Positions 33,139 to 42,629 of a DNA stretch of 64,000 nt are shown piece after piece. This stretch comes from Marinobacter shengliensis (lineage in GTDB: Bacteria; Pseudomonadota; Gammaproteobacteria; Pseudomonadales; Oleiphilaceae), in assembly GCF_003007715.1 (NCBI RefSeq), contig NZ_PXNO01000022.1, forward strand, positions 112,635 to 176,634. The letters are read 5' to 3'. Position numbers and translations under genes: made by a program. How positions within the stretch are numbered: position 1 is the stretch's first letter; every line of letters begins with the position of its first letter. The notes beneath the pieces are model-generated. The model saw only the letters and a list, made by a program, of their open reading frames with translations. It made no database searches and was not told where the DNA came from.

Positions 33139-35214
33139 TTACCAGCGATAGCTGAGGCTGGCTACTACGCTCCGCTCGGCGCCGTAATAGCACCAGTAGT
33201 CACAGCTGGCCACGTATTCACGGTCGGCCAGGTTGCTGACGTTCAACTGGGCTTGCCACTGGGGCGCGAAGGCATACTGGGCCATCAGGTCGAACACGGT
33301 GTATGAGGGCACTTCCGTGTTGCCGTCTTTGGTTTCGCCCACAAACCGGGCGCCGGCGCCGACCTTCAGGCCCGGGGCCAGGTCGGTGAAGCTGTAGTCC
33401 AGCCACGCCGAGGCCTGGTGGCGTGGAATCAAGGGGGCCTGGCGTTCGCTACCGGCCGTGGCCTGGTCGCGAACCTTGGCGCTGTTGTAGGTGTAGGCGG
33501 CGGTCAGCTCGAGCTGCTCGGTGAGGTAGCTGACGCTCTCCAGCTCGAAGCCTTCAGTGGTACGCTCGCGGTCCTGGATCTGGAAGCCACCCTGGCTGGT
33601 GCCCAGGGAGTTCTTCTCTTCAATGCGGTACACCGCTGCGGTCACGTACCCGTCCAGATTGCGGGGGGCAATTTTCACGCCCAGCTCAATTTGCTCGCCG
33701 GTGCGCGGCTCATACAGGTCGCCGTTGCCGTCGGTACCGGCAATGGGTTGGAAGGATTCGGTATAGGATATATAGGGACTGACGCCGTTTTCGGCCAGGT
33801 ACATCACACCGCCGGAAAGCGACAGCTGGTCATCGTCTGCCTTCTGGCGGGTATTGGCATCGCGGTTGATGTTGTCCACCTTCGCCTGGTCATAGCGTGC
33901 GCCGGCCAGGAATACCCAGCGGTCATCCAGACGCAGCTGGTGCTGGAGGTAGTAGCCGGTCTGCCGCTTGTCGATCTCGGTAACGATCAGGTCGGCGGCC
34001 GTGACTGGTGTGAAGTTACCGTACTGCGGATTGAAAAGGTCAATGGGGCCGCCGAATATTGAGAACCCACCCGCACCATTCTGTTGTCCCTTGTTATTCA
34101 GATCCTGGTAATCGACACCTGCCAGGAACGTATGCTCGGTACGATCGGTGTACCAGTTGCCGACCACACGGTTATCCACCGTCCAGCTGTCGATCTTGCC
34201 GTCACGATAGGTGAGGTAACGCTGGCCTTCCCGCGGACCTGTCTGGAAAAAGATGTAGCTGCTGCGCAACAGCAGATCCAGCTCGCTGTAGCGGAAATCC
34301 TGTTCGAACCGCCAGGTATCGTTGATCTGGTGGCTGAGGGCATAGCCCAGAGAGGTCTGGGTGCGTTCGTTGGTGTCGTAACCAGGTTCACTGTAATTGG
34401 TGGAGGGATCCACCTTGCCAAACGGTGTGTCCTGCACGGTGCCGTAGGCCAGCTTGAACGGGTTGGTCGGGATGGCGTCGTCTTTCTGAAAGCTGGCCAG
34501 AACGGTCAAGCTGGTGTCTTCGGTGATGTCCCAGGCCAGACTGGGCGCGATGTAGTAGCGTTCGTTTTCGGTGAAGTCCAGGTCGCCTTCGCCGTCGCGA
34601 TAAAGGCCCACCAACCGGTAGCGGACGTTATCGGTTCCGGCGACCGGGCCGGAGGTGTCAACCCCAAGCTGGCGGTGCTTGTCGGTACCTGCCTGCACCA
34701 GCACCTCGCCCTGCGTGTTATCGGTTGGGCGCTTGCTGATGGCGTTGATCACACCGCCCGGAGGCGCTTCACCGTAAAGGATGGAGGCCGGTCCCTTCAG
34801 CAGTTCGACCCGCTCCAGGCCGTAGGTTTCAGGCAGCCACTGGTAGAAGCCCTCGCGATAGATTCGCAGGCCGTCCTGGTACGTGGCCTGGTCAAAGCCG
34901 CGGATTTTCAGCCAGTCGGTGTCGTTGTCATCACCGTAGTGACCCGACACCACACCGGCGCGGTACTGGAAGGCCTCATCAAGGGACTGAACATTACGCT
35001 CCCTGAGTTCCTCTTCCTCCACTACCGACGCTGGTCGTGGGGTTTCCACCAGCGGTGTCTCCACCTTGAGTGCTGTGGCCGAGACTACCAGGGCCTCCAG
35101 GCTGGCGGGTTCGGCATCCTGTGCCAGAAGCGGGGCCCAGGTGGTTGCCATACCAACGGCCAGGGTCAGTCGTATGGCTTGCGTCAACGGCTTGGTCAGG
35201 AAAACGGCGGGCAT
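33139..35214 (-). CDS. TonB-dependent siderophore receptor
   Basis: This 691-residue outer-membrane receptor has a signal peptide ending near PLLAQDAE. The segment LEALVVSATALK may be the TonB box. The plug shows WLKIRGFDQATYQDGL and LLKGPASILYGEAPPGGVINAISKRP. The barrel ends SLSYRW. Its C-terminal stretch YVASCDYWCYYGAERSV is close to that of the neighbouring receptor (YYSCFDANNCWFGEERTV), indicating related ligands. The AraC regulator starts 26 bases downstream, so they are probably one transcript. Confidence 0.92.
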   Translation of the reverse strand: MPAVFLTKPLTQAIRLTLAVGMATTWAPLLAQDAEPASLEALVVSATALKVETPLVETPRPASVVEEEELRERNVQSLDEAFQYRAGVVSGHYGDDNDTDWLKIRGFDQATYQDGLRIYREGFYQWLPETYGLERVELLKGPASILYGEAPPGGVINAISKRPTDNTQGEVLVQAGTDKHRQLGVDTSGPVAGTDNVRYRLVGLYRDGEGDLDFTENERYYIAPSLAWDITEDTSLTVLASFQKDDAIPTNPFKLAYGTVQDTPFGKVDPSTNYSEPGYDTNERTQTSLGYALSHQINDTWRFEQDFRYSELDLLLRSSYIFFQTGPREGQRYLTYRDGKIDSWTVDNRVVGNWYTDRTEHTFLAGVDYQDLNNKGQQNGAGGFSIFGGPIDLFNPQYGNFTPVTAADLIVTEIDKRQTGYYLQHQLRLDDRWVFLAGARYDQAKVDNINRDANTRQKADDDQLSLSGGVMYLAENGVSPYISYTESFQPIAGTDGNGDLYEPRTGEQIELGVKIAPRNLDGYVTAAVYRIEEKNSLGTSQGGFQIQDRERTTEGFELESVSYLTEQLELTAAYTYNSAKVRDQATAGSERQAPLIPRHQASAWLDYSFTDLAPGLKVGAGARFVGETKDGNTEVPSYTVFDLMAQYAFAPQWQAQLNVSNLADREYVASCDYWCYYGAERSVVASLSYRW

Positions 35215-35300
35215 AAGGCACCTTTGTAACGGCTGTAAGTAACAAGAATGGGTGAAACATCACCGAAATTCGCCGAATATTATTCCTTAAATAATCTTAA

Positions 35301-35315
35301 TGCAAACCAATATCA
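35301..35315 (-). promoter_or_regulatory. Fur-like box upstream of siderophore receptor
   Basis: TGCAAACCAATATCA matches 10 of 14 Fur consensus positions and sits in an AT-rich stretch about 87 bases before the receptor ATG. The 386-base gap between this receptor and nhaB otherwise holds a small AAGACC/GGTCTT hairpin near 35482 and no gene that I can support. Confidence 0.5.
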
Positions 35316-35600
35316 TTCACGTTTATGGTCGGTTGCCGGGGATGATGGGTTAAATTTTCATGAAACCACCTTATCCGACCGAAAATCGGTTAAAATGCCG
35401 TCGCCCGTCCAGGGATAATTAAGTAGTATTACGAAAATTATTGTGAAGCCCGAGCGTATACTCTCTCCTTTTTATTATTAAGACCAAAAGCGGTCTTACG
35501 TTTGTACCTTTGGACCATACCCCGGTACGCAAATATCAAGGAAGATGCTGATCCTCCGGCGCACTATTCCAATAACCCGCTTTCTCAGAAGACCATCGCA

Positions 35601-37106
35601 ATGCCCAACACCGTCCTGTCTGGCTTTACCCATAATTTTCTTGGCAAAGCGCCTGTCTGGTACAAACAGGTAATTCTGTTGTTTCTGATTGCCAATCCCA
35701 TCGTGATGTACGTGTTCGGGCCGGGTGTGACTGGCTGGTTGCTGATTGGTGAGTTCATCTTCACCTTGGCCATGGCGCTGAAGTGTTATCCGCTGTTGCC
35801 GGGCGGTTTGCTGGCGGTGGAGGCGTTGCTGATCGGGCTGACCACGGCAGACGCCGTGTATCACGAGGTTCTGGTGAACTTCCCGGTGATTCTGCTGCTG
35901 ATGTTCATGGTGGCGGGCATCTACTTCATGAAAGACCTGCTGCTGGTCACCTTTACCCAGATTCTGGTGGGGGTTCGCTCCAAGTCGGCTTTGTCGTTGT
36001 TATTCTGCAGTGCGGCCGCGCTGCTCTCAGCGTTTCTGGATGCGTTAACGGTGACCGCCGTGATTATCAGCGTGGCGGTGGGCTTTTTCTCGGTTTACCA
36101 CAAAGTGGCTTCTGGCAAAGGTTATCAACAGAAAGATCACAACGCCGGCAGCGATGAAGAAGTGATCGAGCTGCACCGGGAAGACCTGGAAAACTTCCGG
36201 GCGTTTCTGCGCAGCCTGTTGATGCACGGGGCCATCGGTACCGCTCTTGGTGGGGTCGCCACCATGGTGGGTGAACCCCAGAACCTGCTGATCGCCAAAG
36301 TGGTCGGTTGGGATTTCGTGGGCTTTTTCCTGCACATGGCGCCGGTGAGTATCCCGGTGCTGTTCGCCGGCCTGGCGACCTGCTGGGCGCTGGAGAAACT
36401 ACGCTGGTTCGGCTACGGCGGCCGACTGCCCAAGCCGGTTCGCCAGGTGCTGGAAGAGTTCGCCAAGAACGAGCGTGCCCGCCGCACCAAAGCCGACCAG
36501 GCATCCCTGTGGATTCAGGCCATCGCTGCCGCCATCCTGGTGATCGGCCTGGCGTTTCACATTGCTGAAGTTGGTCTGATTGGCCTGCTGGTGATTATCC
36601 TGATTACCTCGTTTACCGGCGTCACAGACGAACACCAGATTGGCAAAGCCTTCCAGGAATCCCTGCCGTTCACCTCTCTGCTGGTGGTGTTCTTCGCCGT
36701 GGTGGCGGTGATTCATGAGCAGCATCTGTTCAAACCGATCATCGATTACGTACTCAGCCTGCCGGAGCACCAGCAGCCGGGCATGTTCTTTATTGCCAAC
36801 GGCCTGTTGTCGATGATCAGTGATAACGTGTTTGTGGCGACGGTGTACATCAGCGAGGTCAAGCAGGCGCTGGATGCCGGCGCCATCAGCTATGAGCACT
36901 TCCAGACCCTGGCGGTGTCCATCAACACCGGCACCAATCTGCCCAGCGTGGCCACTCCTAACGGTCAGGCGGCGTTTCTGTTCCTGCTGACTTCCGCCAT
37001 CGCGCCACTGGTGCGGCTGTCGTATGGGAAAATGGTGATCATGGCGTTTCCGTACACCCTGGTAATGGGTGGTGTGGGGCTGTACATGGTGACCCATTCG
37101 TTCTGA
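35601..37106 (+). CDS. nhaB: Na+/H+ antiporter NhaB
   Basis: This 501-residue inner-membrane antiporter exports Na+ in exchange for protons. About a dozen hydrophobic segments are seen, with family stretches [73 protein letters not shown] and [27 protein letters not shown] given here only in part by position: about 10-30, 125-155, 215-235 and 435-465. ATG 35601 ([15 protein letters not shown]) fits relatives; an upstream in-frame ATG at 35502 adds 33 polar residues. The role fits a salt-adapted host. Confidence 0.95.
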   Translation: MPNTVLSGFTHNFLGKAPVWYKQVILLFLIANPIVMYVFGPGVTGWLLIGEFIFTLAMALKCYPLLPGGLLAVEALLIGLTTADAVYHEVLVNFPVILLLMFMVAGIYFMKDLLLVTFTQILVGVRSKSALSLLFCSAAALLSAFLDALTVTAVIISVAVGFFSVYHKVASGKGYQQKDHNAGSDEEVIELHREDLENFRAFLRSLLMHGAIGTALGGVATMVGEPQNLLIAKVVGWDFVGFFLHMAPVSIPVLFAGLATCWALEKLRWFGYGGRLPKPVRQVLEEFAKNERARRTKADQASLWIQAIAAAILVIGLAFHIAEVGLIGLLVIILITSFTGVTDEHQIGKAFQESLPFTSLLVVFFAVVAVIHEQHLFKPIIDYVLSLPEHQQPGMFFIANGLLSMISDNVFVATVYISEVKQALDAGAISYEHFQTLAVSINTGTNLPSVATPNGQAAFLFLLTSAIAPLVRLSYGKMVIMAFPYTLVMGGVGLYMVTHSF

Positions 37107-37189
37107 ATCAACATTTTTTGACGTTCGCCGCTACAGTGATTGGTGTATCTGTTACTCTTTAAAGAAACAGATAACGATAAGCGGTATAC

Positions 37190-38026
37190 ATGCGCAGTTG
37201 CCAACGTTACTCCACTGATCTGCCTCGTGGCGCCTGTGCGCTGACGGGGCTTTTTGTTGTTCTGATCGGACTTCTTTTTAACACCCTGGTTTATGCTGAC
37301 GATCAGGACCCATATAGTATGAAGGCCGTGCGAGTTGCCTATGCGGAGTTTCCGCCCATCACCTACCGCACCGCTGAGGGTGAACCAGCCGGTGAGTTTG
37401 TGGAGATTACCAGGAAGGTTGCCGCTGAGGCCGGCTACGAGCTGGAATTCCTCTATCTGCCTGTGGCACGCACCTACCTCTACCTGAAAGACGGCACTGT
37501 TGACCTCTGGCTGGGATTATCTGCCACGCCGGTACTGAAAGAGGTCGTTCTGGAAAGCTGGATCAGCCCGATTCCCGTGGAGTTGAGTGCCTGGTACCGC
37601 CAAGACACAGAACTGCTGGAACACATGGACCAGTTGCATGGCAGCATGGTGATATTGATCGGTGGCTACACCTACGGAGGCCTTAGGTACTGGTTGGAAG
37701 ACCAGCCAGACATTCGCATCACCGAGGCGCCTAACCATCGTTCGGCGGTGGACATGCTGAAACGAAAGCGGGGTGATTACCTGCTCGATTACCGCCAACC
37801 GGTGCGAGAAATCCTGACCCACCCCTCAGATGCCATTATCCGGGAATCGGAACTACGAACCCGCAACAGCGCCTGGATGTTCTCGCTGGCTAGCTCCCGG
37901 GCAGCCATTCTTCGGGAGGCGTTTGATGATGCCTATCTGCGGTTGGCTGAGCGTGGTGAAGTGCCGCCGGTGCGCCGGTTCGAGAAAACCTTTGTATTGC
38001 CGGGGTTTCCTGACGAGTATCGTTGA
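37190..38026 (+). CDS. Periplasmic solute-binding protein, SBP_bac_3-like
   Basis: This 278-residue protein has a signal peptide ending near LVYADDQ. The mature part starts VRVAYAEFPPITYRTAEGEPAGEFVEI, typical of family-3 binding proteins. It lacks neighbouring permease genes and, like the one at 2924, may be a stand-alone sensor or scavenging protein. The two are only distantly alike. It converges with the response regulator gene. Ligand unknown. Confidence 0.8.
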   Translation: MRSCQRYSTDLPRGACALTGLFVVLIGLLFNTLVYADDQDPYSMKAVRVAYAEFPPITYRTAEGEPAGEFVEITRKVAAEAGYELEFLYLPVARTYLYLKDGTVDLWLGLSATPVLKEVVLESWISPIPVELSAWYRQDTELLEHMDQLHGSMVILIGGYTYGGLRYWLEDQPDIRITEAPNHRSAVDMLKRKRGDYLLDYRQPVREILTHPSDAIIRESELRTRNSAWMFSLASSRAAILREAFDDAYLRLAERGEVPPVRRFEKTFVLPGFPDEYR

Positions 38027-38043
38027 GTGATCTAGACGGGACA

Positions 38044-38949
38044 CTAGCTGATGGCCAGCACCCGTATTGCGTTTGCAGCTGCGGCCGTCCGGTTTTCCAC
38101 GCCCATTTTCCGAAAAACCTGTTCCAGGTGTTTGTTCACCGTGCGTGGGCTCATGTCCAGAATCTGACCGATTTCCCGATTGGTTTTGCCGTTGGCAATC
38201 CACAACAGCACATCGGATTCTCTGAGTGTGAGTTCAAAGGCCTCTCGTAGTGCAGTCGCCGAACTGTGCGGGTTCTGAGGTGTTTTAATCCTCAACAGGT
38301 ATTCTCTCTCATCAATCGGCGCCAGGAACTCGATGGAACGCGGGGTATCTGCAAGCCGGATGGGGAGGGCATGCCCCGGTTCCGGTTGGCGAGTAAGCCA
38401 GACTTCAATCTGTTTTCGCAGGGACTCCTGTTCCGGGTCTTCGTTACCCGGCAGTATTCGGTAAACCTGTGGCGTTCCCCAGAGCAATTCACCGCTGGCA
38501 TTGACGGAAAACAGATTCTGGCCGGCCCGGTCAAGTGCTGAGCGGGCACTTCGTGTCATGCGTGCGTTCGCCAGATGCACTTGCATACGGGCCAGCAATT
38601 CGGTGGTATTGATGGGTTTGGTAATGTAGTCGACGCCGCCGGAACCAAGCCCCATCACTACGTGTTCGGTATCGCTGAGACCGGTCATGAACACGATCGG
38701 AATGTCGGCGAACGCCGGATTTTCCTTCAGCCTGCGACAGGTCTCAAAGCCGTCCATGTGGGGCATCAGGGCGTCCATAAGAACGATGTCTGGCACGATG
38801 TTCTGACTGATAGTAAGTGCCTGTCCACCCTCCAACGCTACGAGAACCGTCATGCCTGCTTCCTCCAGGGCGTCACTGATCATCCGGATCGAATCGACGG
38901 CATCATCCACGACCATGACCACGGTTTTTTTCTGTTCAGGCAGACTCAT
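38044..38949 (-). CDS. Response regulator, REC plus LuxR-type HTH
   Basis: This 301-residue regulator has a receiver domain (about 8-125) with acidic pair VVDDA, the phospho-acceptor Asp in DIVLMDALMPHMDGFE and Lys in YITKPIN. The middle 100 residues look PAS-like. A C-terminal LuxR/NarL helix-turn-helix (about 235-300) contains ESDVLLWIANGKTNREIG and SPRTVNKHLEQVF. ATG 38949 overlaps the end of the histidine kinase gene by 14 bases, indicating coupling. It is the likely activator binding the dyad at 42493 and 49834 (inference). Confidence 0.92.
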   Translation of the reverse strand: MSLPEQKKTVVMVVDDAVDSIRMISDALEEAGMTVLVALEGGQALTISQNIVPDIVLMDALMPHMDGFETCRRLKENPAFADIPIVFMTGLSDTEHVVMGLGSGGVDYITKPINTTELLARMQVHLANARMTRSARSALDRAGQNLFSVNASGELLWGTPQVYRILPGNEDPEQESLRKQIEVWLTRQPEPGHALPIRLADTPRSIEFLAPIDEREYLLRIKTPQNPHSSATALREAFELTLRESDVLLWIANGKTNREIGQILDMSPRTVNKHLEQVFRKMGVENRTAAAANAIRVLAIS

Positions 38950-41900
38950 GTTCGGGTACCTCAAGTAACGCAAGAATTTTCTCAAACTGAAATTCGTTGG
39001 TGAGTTTCGTCAGTTCGGTTGTGAAATGGCTGTCGGCTTTGCCGCTGTGTTTAAGCTCGTTCAAAGCCTCAAGCAGCCCCTTGCGATGACCGATTCGGGC
39101 CAGCGACATCAGAACCTGGCATTCCTCGAATCCTGGTAACGTCAGTTCAGCTTGCGCCGGAGGCTCAAGTGCAGCGAGCGGGTCCGGGCTGGGTTTGAAG
39201 CGCCATGCTATGTTTAGCACTTTGCCGATAGTATCCAGCAGCAGATTCAGGCGAACTGGCTTGATGATGTAGCCATCATGCAGGTGGGGCGAACCCGGTG
39301 AGTGCTGGCCTTCGTTGGCGTCGGCGGAGATCATGATGACTGGCATGTGGTGTTGGGCATCTCTGAGTTGTTGAAGGATCTCCCAACCGTTAAGCCCAGG
39401 CATGGATACATCAAGCAGGATCAGATCCGGCCGGTCGCTGCTGACCTGTTGTGAGACCAGCAGAGAATTCCCCATGTCGCCAACGTCAAACCCAAGAGGC
39501 GACAGCATGGCTCGAATGACCTGGCGGTGCGACAGATCATCATCCACGATGAGCACTTTACGACGGGTGCCGTGGTAGCCGTAGATCCGCCGGGCAGGTG
39601 CGGTTATGGAGCGGGGGGTAACCTCATGCAGGCTGGATAGCATCAGGCTGACCTTGAAGGTGCTGCCTTTTCCGGGGGTGCTGGTAACCGATATGTCTCC
39701 CCCCATGATTTCGGTCAGCAATCGGGTAATGGTCAGCCCCAGCCCTGTTCCTATCCGGCTCTGCCCCGCGGAACGAACCCGCTCGAACGGACGGAAGATC
39801 CGTTCGATGTCGGCTTCGGCAATGCCTTCACCGGTATCCTGCACGGTGAATTCTGCCACCTGGCTCCGATAGCGGAGTGTCAGGCACACCCGGCCGTGAT
39901 CCGTGTATTTGATGGCATTCGACAGCAGATTGATCAGGATCTGGCGGAGACGTTTCTCATCGGCGGTTACCCGCTCAGGAAGTGGCAACGGGCAATGGTA
40001 TTCAAAGGCCAGTCCTTTTTCCTCGGCCTGCAAACGGAACATCGTGACCAACTGCTCCATCAGAACTTCAATCCGCACCTGGTCCCGGTGCAAGTCCAGG
40101 CGGCCCGCCTCGATTTTGGAGATATCCAGCAGACCCTCGATCAGATCGGCAAGGTGTTCGCCGTTACGATGAATCACACCCAGTGCCTCCTTGCGGTGGG
40201 CGGGGATGTCGTCGTCGTTCGCCATCAGTTGGGCATAGCCCAGAATGGCATTGAGTGGAGAGCGCAACTCATGGCTGATGCCCGTGAGGTAACGGCTTTT
40301 CGCCAGGTTGGCCGCATCGGCCTGTTCCTTGGCCTGCTGCAGAGCCTGATCGGTTCTCTCGTGCGCGACAATTTCTTCGGTCAGCAATCGGGTTTGGCGC
40401 CGGGATTCCTCCTCTGCGACCACCCGGCTTTCGTGGGCCAGAACGAACAGCCAACAAATCACACCCGTCACGATGACCAGAATGAAAAAGACCTTCCAGA
40501 GCGTTACCGACAGCAGGATGCCTTCCGCGCTCGTCGCGACTGGGGTCTTGAAATAGATCAGAGATAGCAGCAGGCCCGACAAGCCGTTGATCAATAGCAA
40601 CAAACTCAGAAAATGACCGAGGCGTGATCGCAGGCGAACCAGCAGGTAATCGGGAACGAATTTGCCCAGGAACAGCTGAAGCTGTTCCTTATAGCCCCCA
40701 CCGGGTTTGCAGACATCGTCGCATCGAGCGTCGAGTGAGCAACACAGGGAACAGATGGTGCCCGCATAAGCGGGGCAGTGGGTCACGTCTTCCGGCTCAA
40801 AGGCGTGCTCGCAGATGCTGCACTGCACCAGCTGGTGATCGGTAGCGATCGGTGTGAACGGGCGCGCGGTGTAGAAACGGCCGCCGGTTCGCCAGGCAAT
40901 AACCGGGGCCATGACCAGGGCGACCGCCAGGGCGATGAAATGCGAGAGTGCCTGGGCATAAAGGCCAATCGCGCCAGAGTGGCAGACAACACCTACCAGG
41001 GAGGCGGTGATCATCGCCCCGACACCCACCGGATTGATGTCGTAAAGGTGTGCCCGTTTGAACTCGATGTGGGCGGGGCTCAGCCCAAGCGGTTTGTTGA
41101 TCACCAGATCGGCCACCAGAGCACCTACCCAGGCAATGGCGACGATGCCGTAGAACCCCAGTGTTTCCTCCAGAGCCCGATACACCCCCAGTTCCATCAC
41201 CAGCAGCGCGATAGCCACATTGAACACCAGCCAGACCACACGGCCGGGGTGGCTGTGGGTGAGCCGGGAGAAGAAATTCGACCAGGCAATGGAGCCGGCG
41301 TAGGCGTTGGTTACGTTGATCTTGATCTGACACAGAATGACGAAGATACCCGCGAACGCCAGGGAGATTTCCGGGGAATGGGTCACGTAACTGAACGCGA
41401 CCAGGTACATGTGGGTAGGATCGGCGGCTTCGCTGGCGGGAATGCCCTGATTCAGTGCCAACACGGCCAAAAAAGAGCCTGCCAGGATTTTTATCATCCC
41501 GATCACAATCCAGCCAGGACCACCGGCCATCACCGCTATCCACCAGCGGCGTTTATCCTTTGGCGTCTGGGGCTCGGGAATAAAACGCAGGTAATCAACC
41601 TGCTCGCCAATCTGGGCAATCAGCGAGAAAACCACGGCGGCGGCAGCGCCAAACATGAGCACATTGAAACCCTGACCTTCCGATACACCGACACCGCCAA
41701 ACTGGGTCCAGTCACTGACCGATGACGCATCGGCATAAATGATGAAAACAAAGGGCAACAGTTGCAGCACGATAAAGGCGGGCTGAGTCCAGACCTGGAA
41801 CCGGCTGATGGTAGTTATGCCATGGGTAACCAAGGGAATGATCACCACCGAACAGATCAGGTAGCCCAGCACCAGAGGAATGCCGAATAGCATTTCCAGG

Positions 41901-42319
41901 GCCATGGCCATAATGGCCGCTTCGATGGCAAAAAAGATGAAGGTGAAGCTGGCGTAGATCAACGAGGTAATGGTGGAGCCAATGTAGCCGAAACCGGCGC
42001 CACGGGTGAGCAGATCTATGTCGACGCCATATCGCGCCGCGTAGTAGCTGATGGGTATGGCGGTCAGAAAGATCACCAGGCTGACGGCCAGAATAGCCGC
42101 TACGGCATTGTCGAAGCCGTAGTGCAGGGTAATGGCACCGCCAATCGCTTCCATGGCCAGAAAGGATATGGCACCCAGGGCGGTATGACTGACCCTGGCA
42201 GCCGACCAACGGCGGGCGCTCTTGGCGGTGAAGCGAAGCGCGTAATCCTCCAGGGTCTGGTTGGCAACCCACTGGTTGTAACGACGCCGGACCCGAAAAA
42301 TATTCTGTCTTGCGGCCAT
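38936..42319 (-). CDS. Hybrid histidine kinase with NCS1 permease input domain
   Basis: This 1127-residue membrane sensor starts with a whole NCS1 (cytosine/purine/allantoin permease-like) module of about 12 helices (residues about 5-480, opening NQTLEDYALRFTAKSARRWS). A cysteine-rich stretch (about 495-545: CSIC, CPAYAGTICSLCCSL, CDDVC) follows, then two more helices and HisKA with ISHELRSPLNAILGYAQLM (His near 683). HATPase_c with NLLSNAIKYTD and GTGLGLT comes next, then a receiver domain (about 920-1035, Asp in DLILLDVSMPGLNGWE) and a helical tail. ATG 42319 fits the NCS1 start better than ATG 42361. It is divergent from urtA. By analogy with SSS-fused CbrA-type kinases, the permease part probably senses or transports the inducing nitrogen compound. 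Confidence 0.93.
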   Translation of the reverse strand: MAARQNIFRVRRRYNQWVANQTLEDYALRFTAKSARRWSAARVSHTALGAISFLAMEAIGGAITLHYGFDNAVAAILAVSLVIFLTAIPISYYAARYGVDIDLLTRGAGFGYIGSTITSLIYASFTFIFFAIEAAIMAMALEMLFGIPLVLGYLICSVVIIPLVTHGITTISRFQVWTQPAFIVLQLLPFVFIIYADASSVSDWTQFGGVGVSEGQGFNVLMFGAAAAVVFSLIAQIGEQVDYLRFIPEPQTPKDKRRWWIAVMAGGPGWIVIGMIKILAGSFLAVLALNQGIPASEAADPTHMYLVAFSYVTHSPEISLAFAGIFVILCQIKINVTNAYAGSIAWSNFFSRLTHSHPGRVVWLVFNVAIALLVMELGVYRALEETLGFYGIVAIAWVGALVADLVINKPLGLSPAHIEFKRAHLYDINPVGVGAMITASLVGVVCHSGAIGLYAQALSHFIALAVALVMAPVIAWRTGGRFYTARPFTPIATDHQLVQCSICEHAFEPEDVTHCPAYAGTICSLCCSLDARCDDVCKPGGGYKEQLQLFLGKFVPDYLLVRLRSRLGHFLSLLLLINGLSGLLLSLIYFKTPVATSAEGILLSVTLWKVFFILVIVTGVICWLFVLAHESRVVAEEESRRQTRLLTEEIVAHERTDQALQQAKEQADAANLAKSRYLTGISHELRSPLNAILGYAQLMANDDDIPAHRKEALGVIHRNGEHLADLIEGLLDISKIEAGRLDLHRDQVRIEVLMEQLVTMFRLQAEEKGLAFEYHCPLPLPERVTADEKRLRQILINLLSNAIKYTDHGRVCLTLRYRSQVAEFTVQDTGEGIAEADIERIFRPFERVRSAGQSRIGTGLGLTITRLLTEIMGGDISVTSTPGKGSTFKVSLMLSSLHEVTPRSITAPARRIYGYHGTRRKVLIVDDDLSHRQVIRAMLSPLGFDVGDMGNSLLVSQQVSSDRPDLILLDVSMPGLNGWEILQQLRDAQHHMPVIMISADANEGQHSPGSPHLHDGYIIKPVRLNLLLDTIGKVLNIAWRFKPSPDPLAALEPPAQAELTLPGFEECQVLMSLARIGHRKGLLEALNELKHSGKADSHFTTELTKLTNEFQFEKILALLEVPEHESA

Positions 42320-42492
42320 AGTGCCTTGCCTTCTGGTACAGAGCGCGACTTTTTGGTGCAACTACCGGGTTGGCAGCACCGTCTTTGACAGCTGGAACAA
42401 GATCCATGCCATGTGATGGTGCGGATAAGGAATCGCGCCTGACATTATTGCTTTCGTCTTCGCGTTTTAGCCTGCTGAGCCCGTGACAGGAA

Positions 42493-42532
42493 TGCGTCAA
42501 ATGACGTAGGCCGCTGGGGTGATTGCCGAATG
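42493..42532 (+). promoter_or_regulatory. Shared dyad operator upstream of urtA
   Basis: TGCGTCAAATGACGTA (42493-42508) is an imperfect dyad. It starts a block in which, from 42500, 26 of 32 bases match the block at 49841 upstream of the formamidase gene. It lies in the 310-base gap between the divergent kinase and urtA genes; no other gene or clear sigma-54 site was seen in that gap. Confidence 0.6.
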
Positions 42533-42629
42533 GGCTCTGTGTCAGTGCCTGAGCAGAATGTGTGTCGTGGGCGCTGTGCTTCGTTCGTTGAAGTGCGGTA
42601 CCGGCATACCAACACTGCGAGGAATAACC

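Noticed and set aside
42550..42600. Possible sigma-54 promoter before urtA
   Set aside because: A TGGGC...TGC stretch is present but the GG-to-GC spacing does not fit the -24/-12 pattern.
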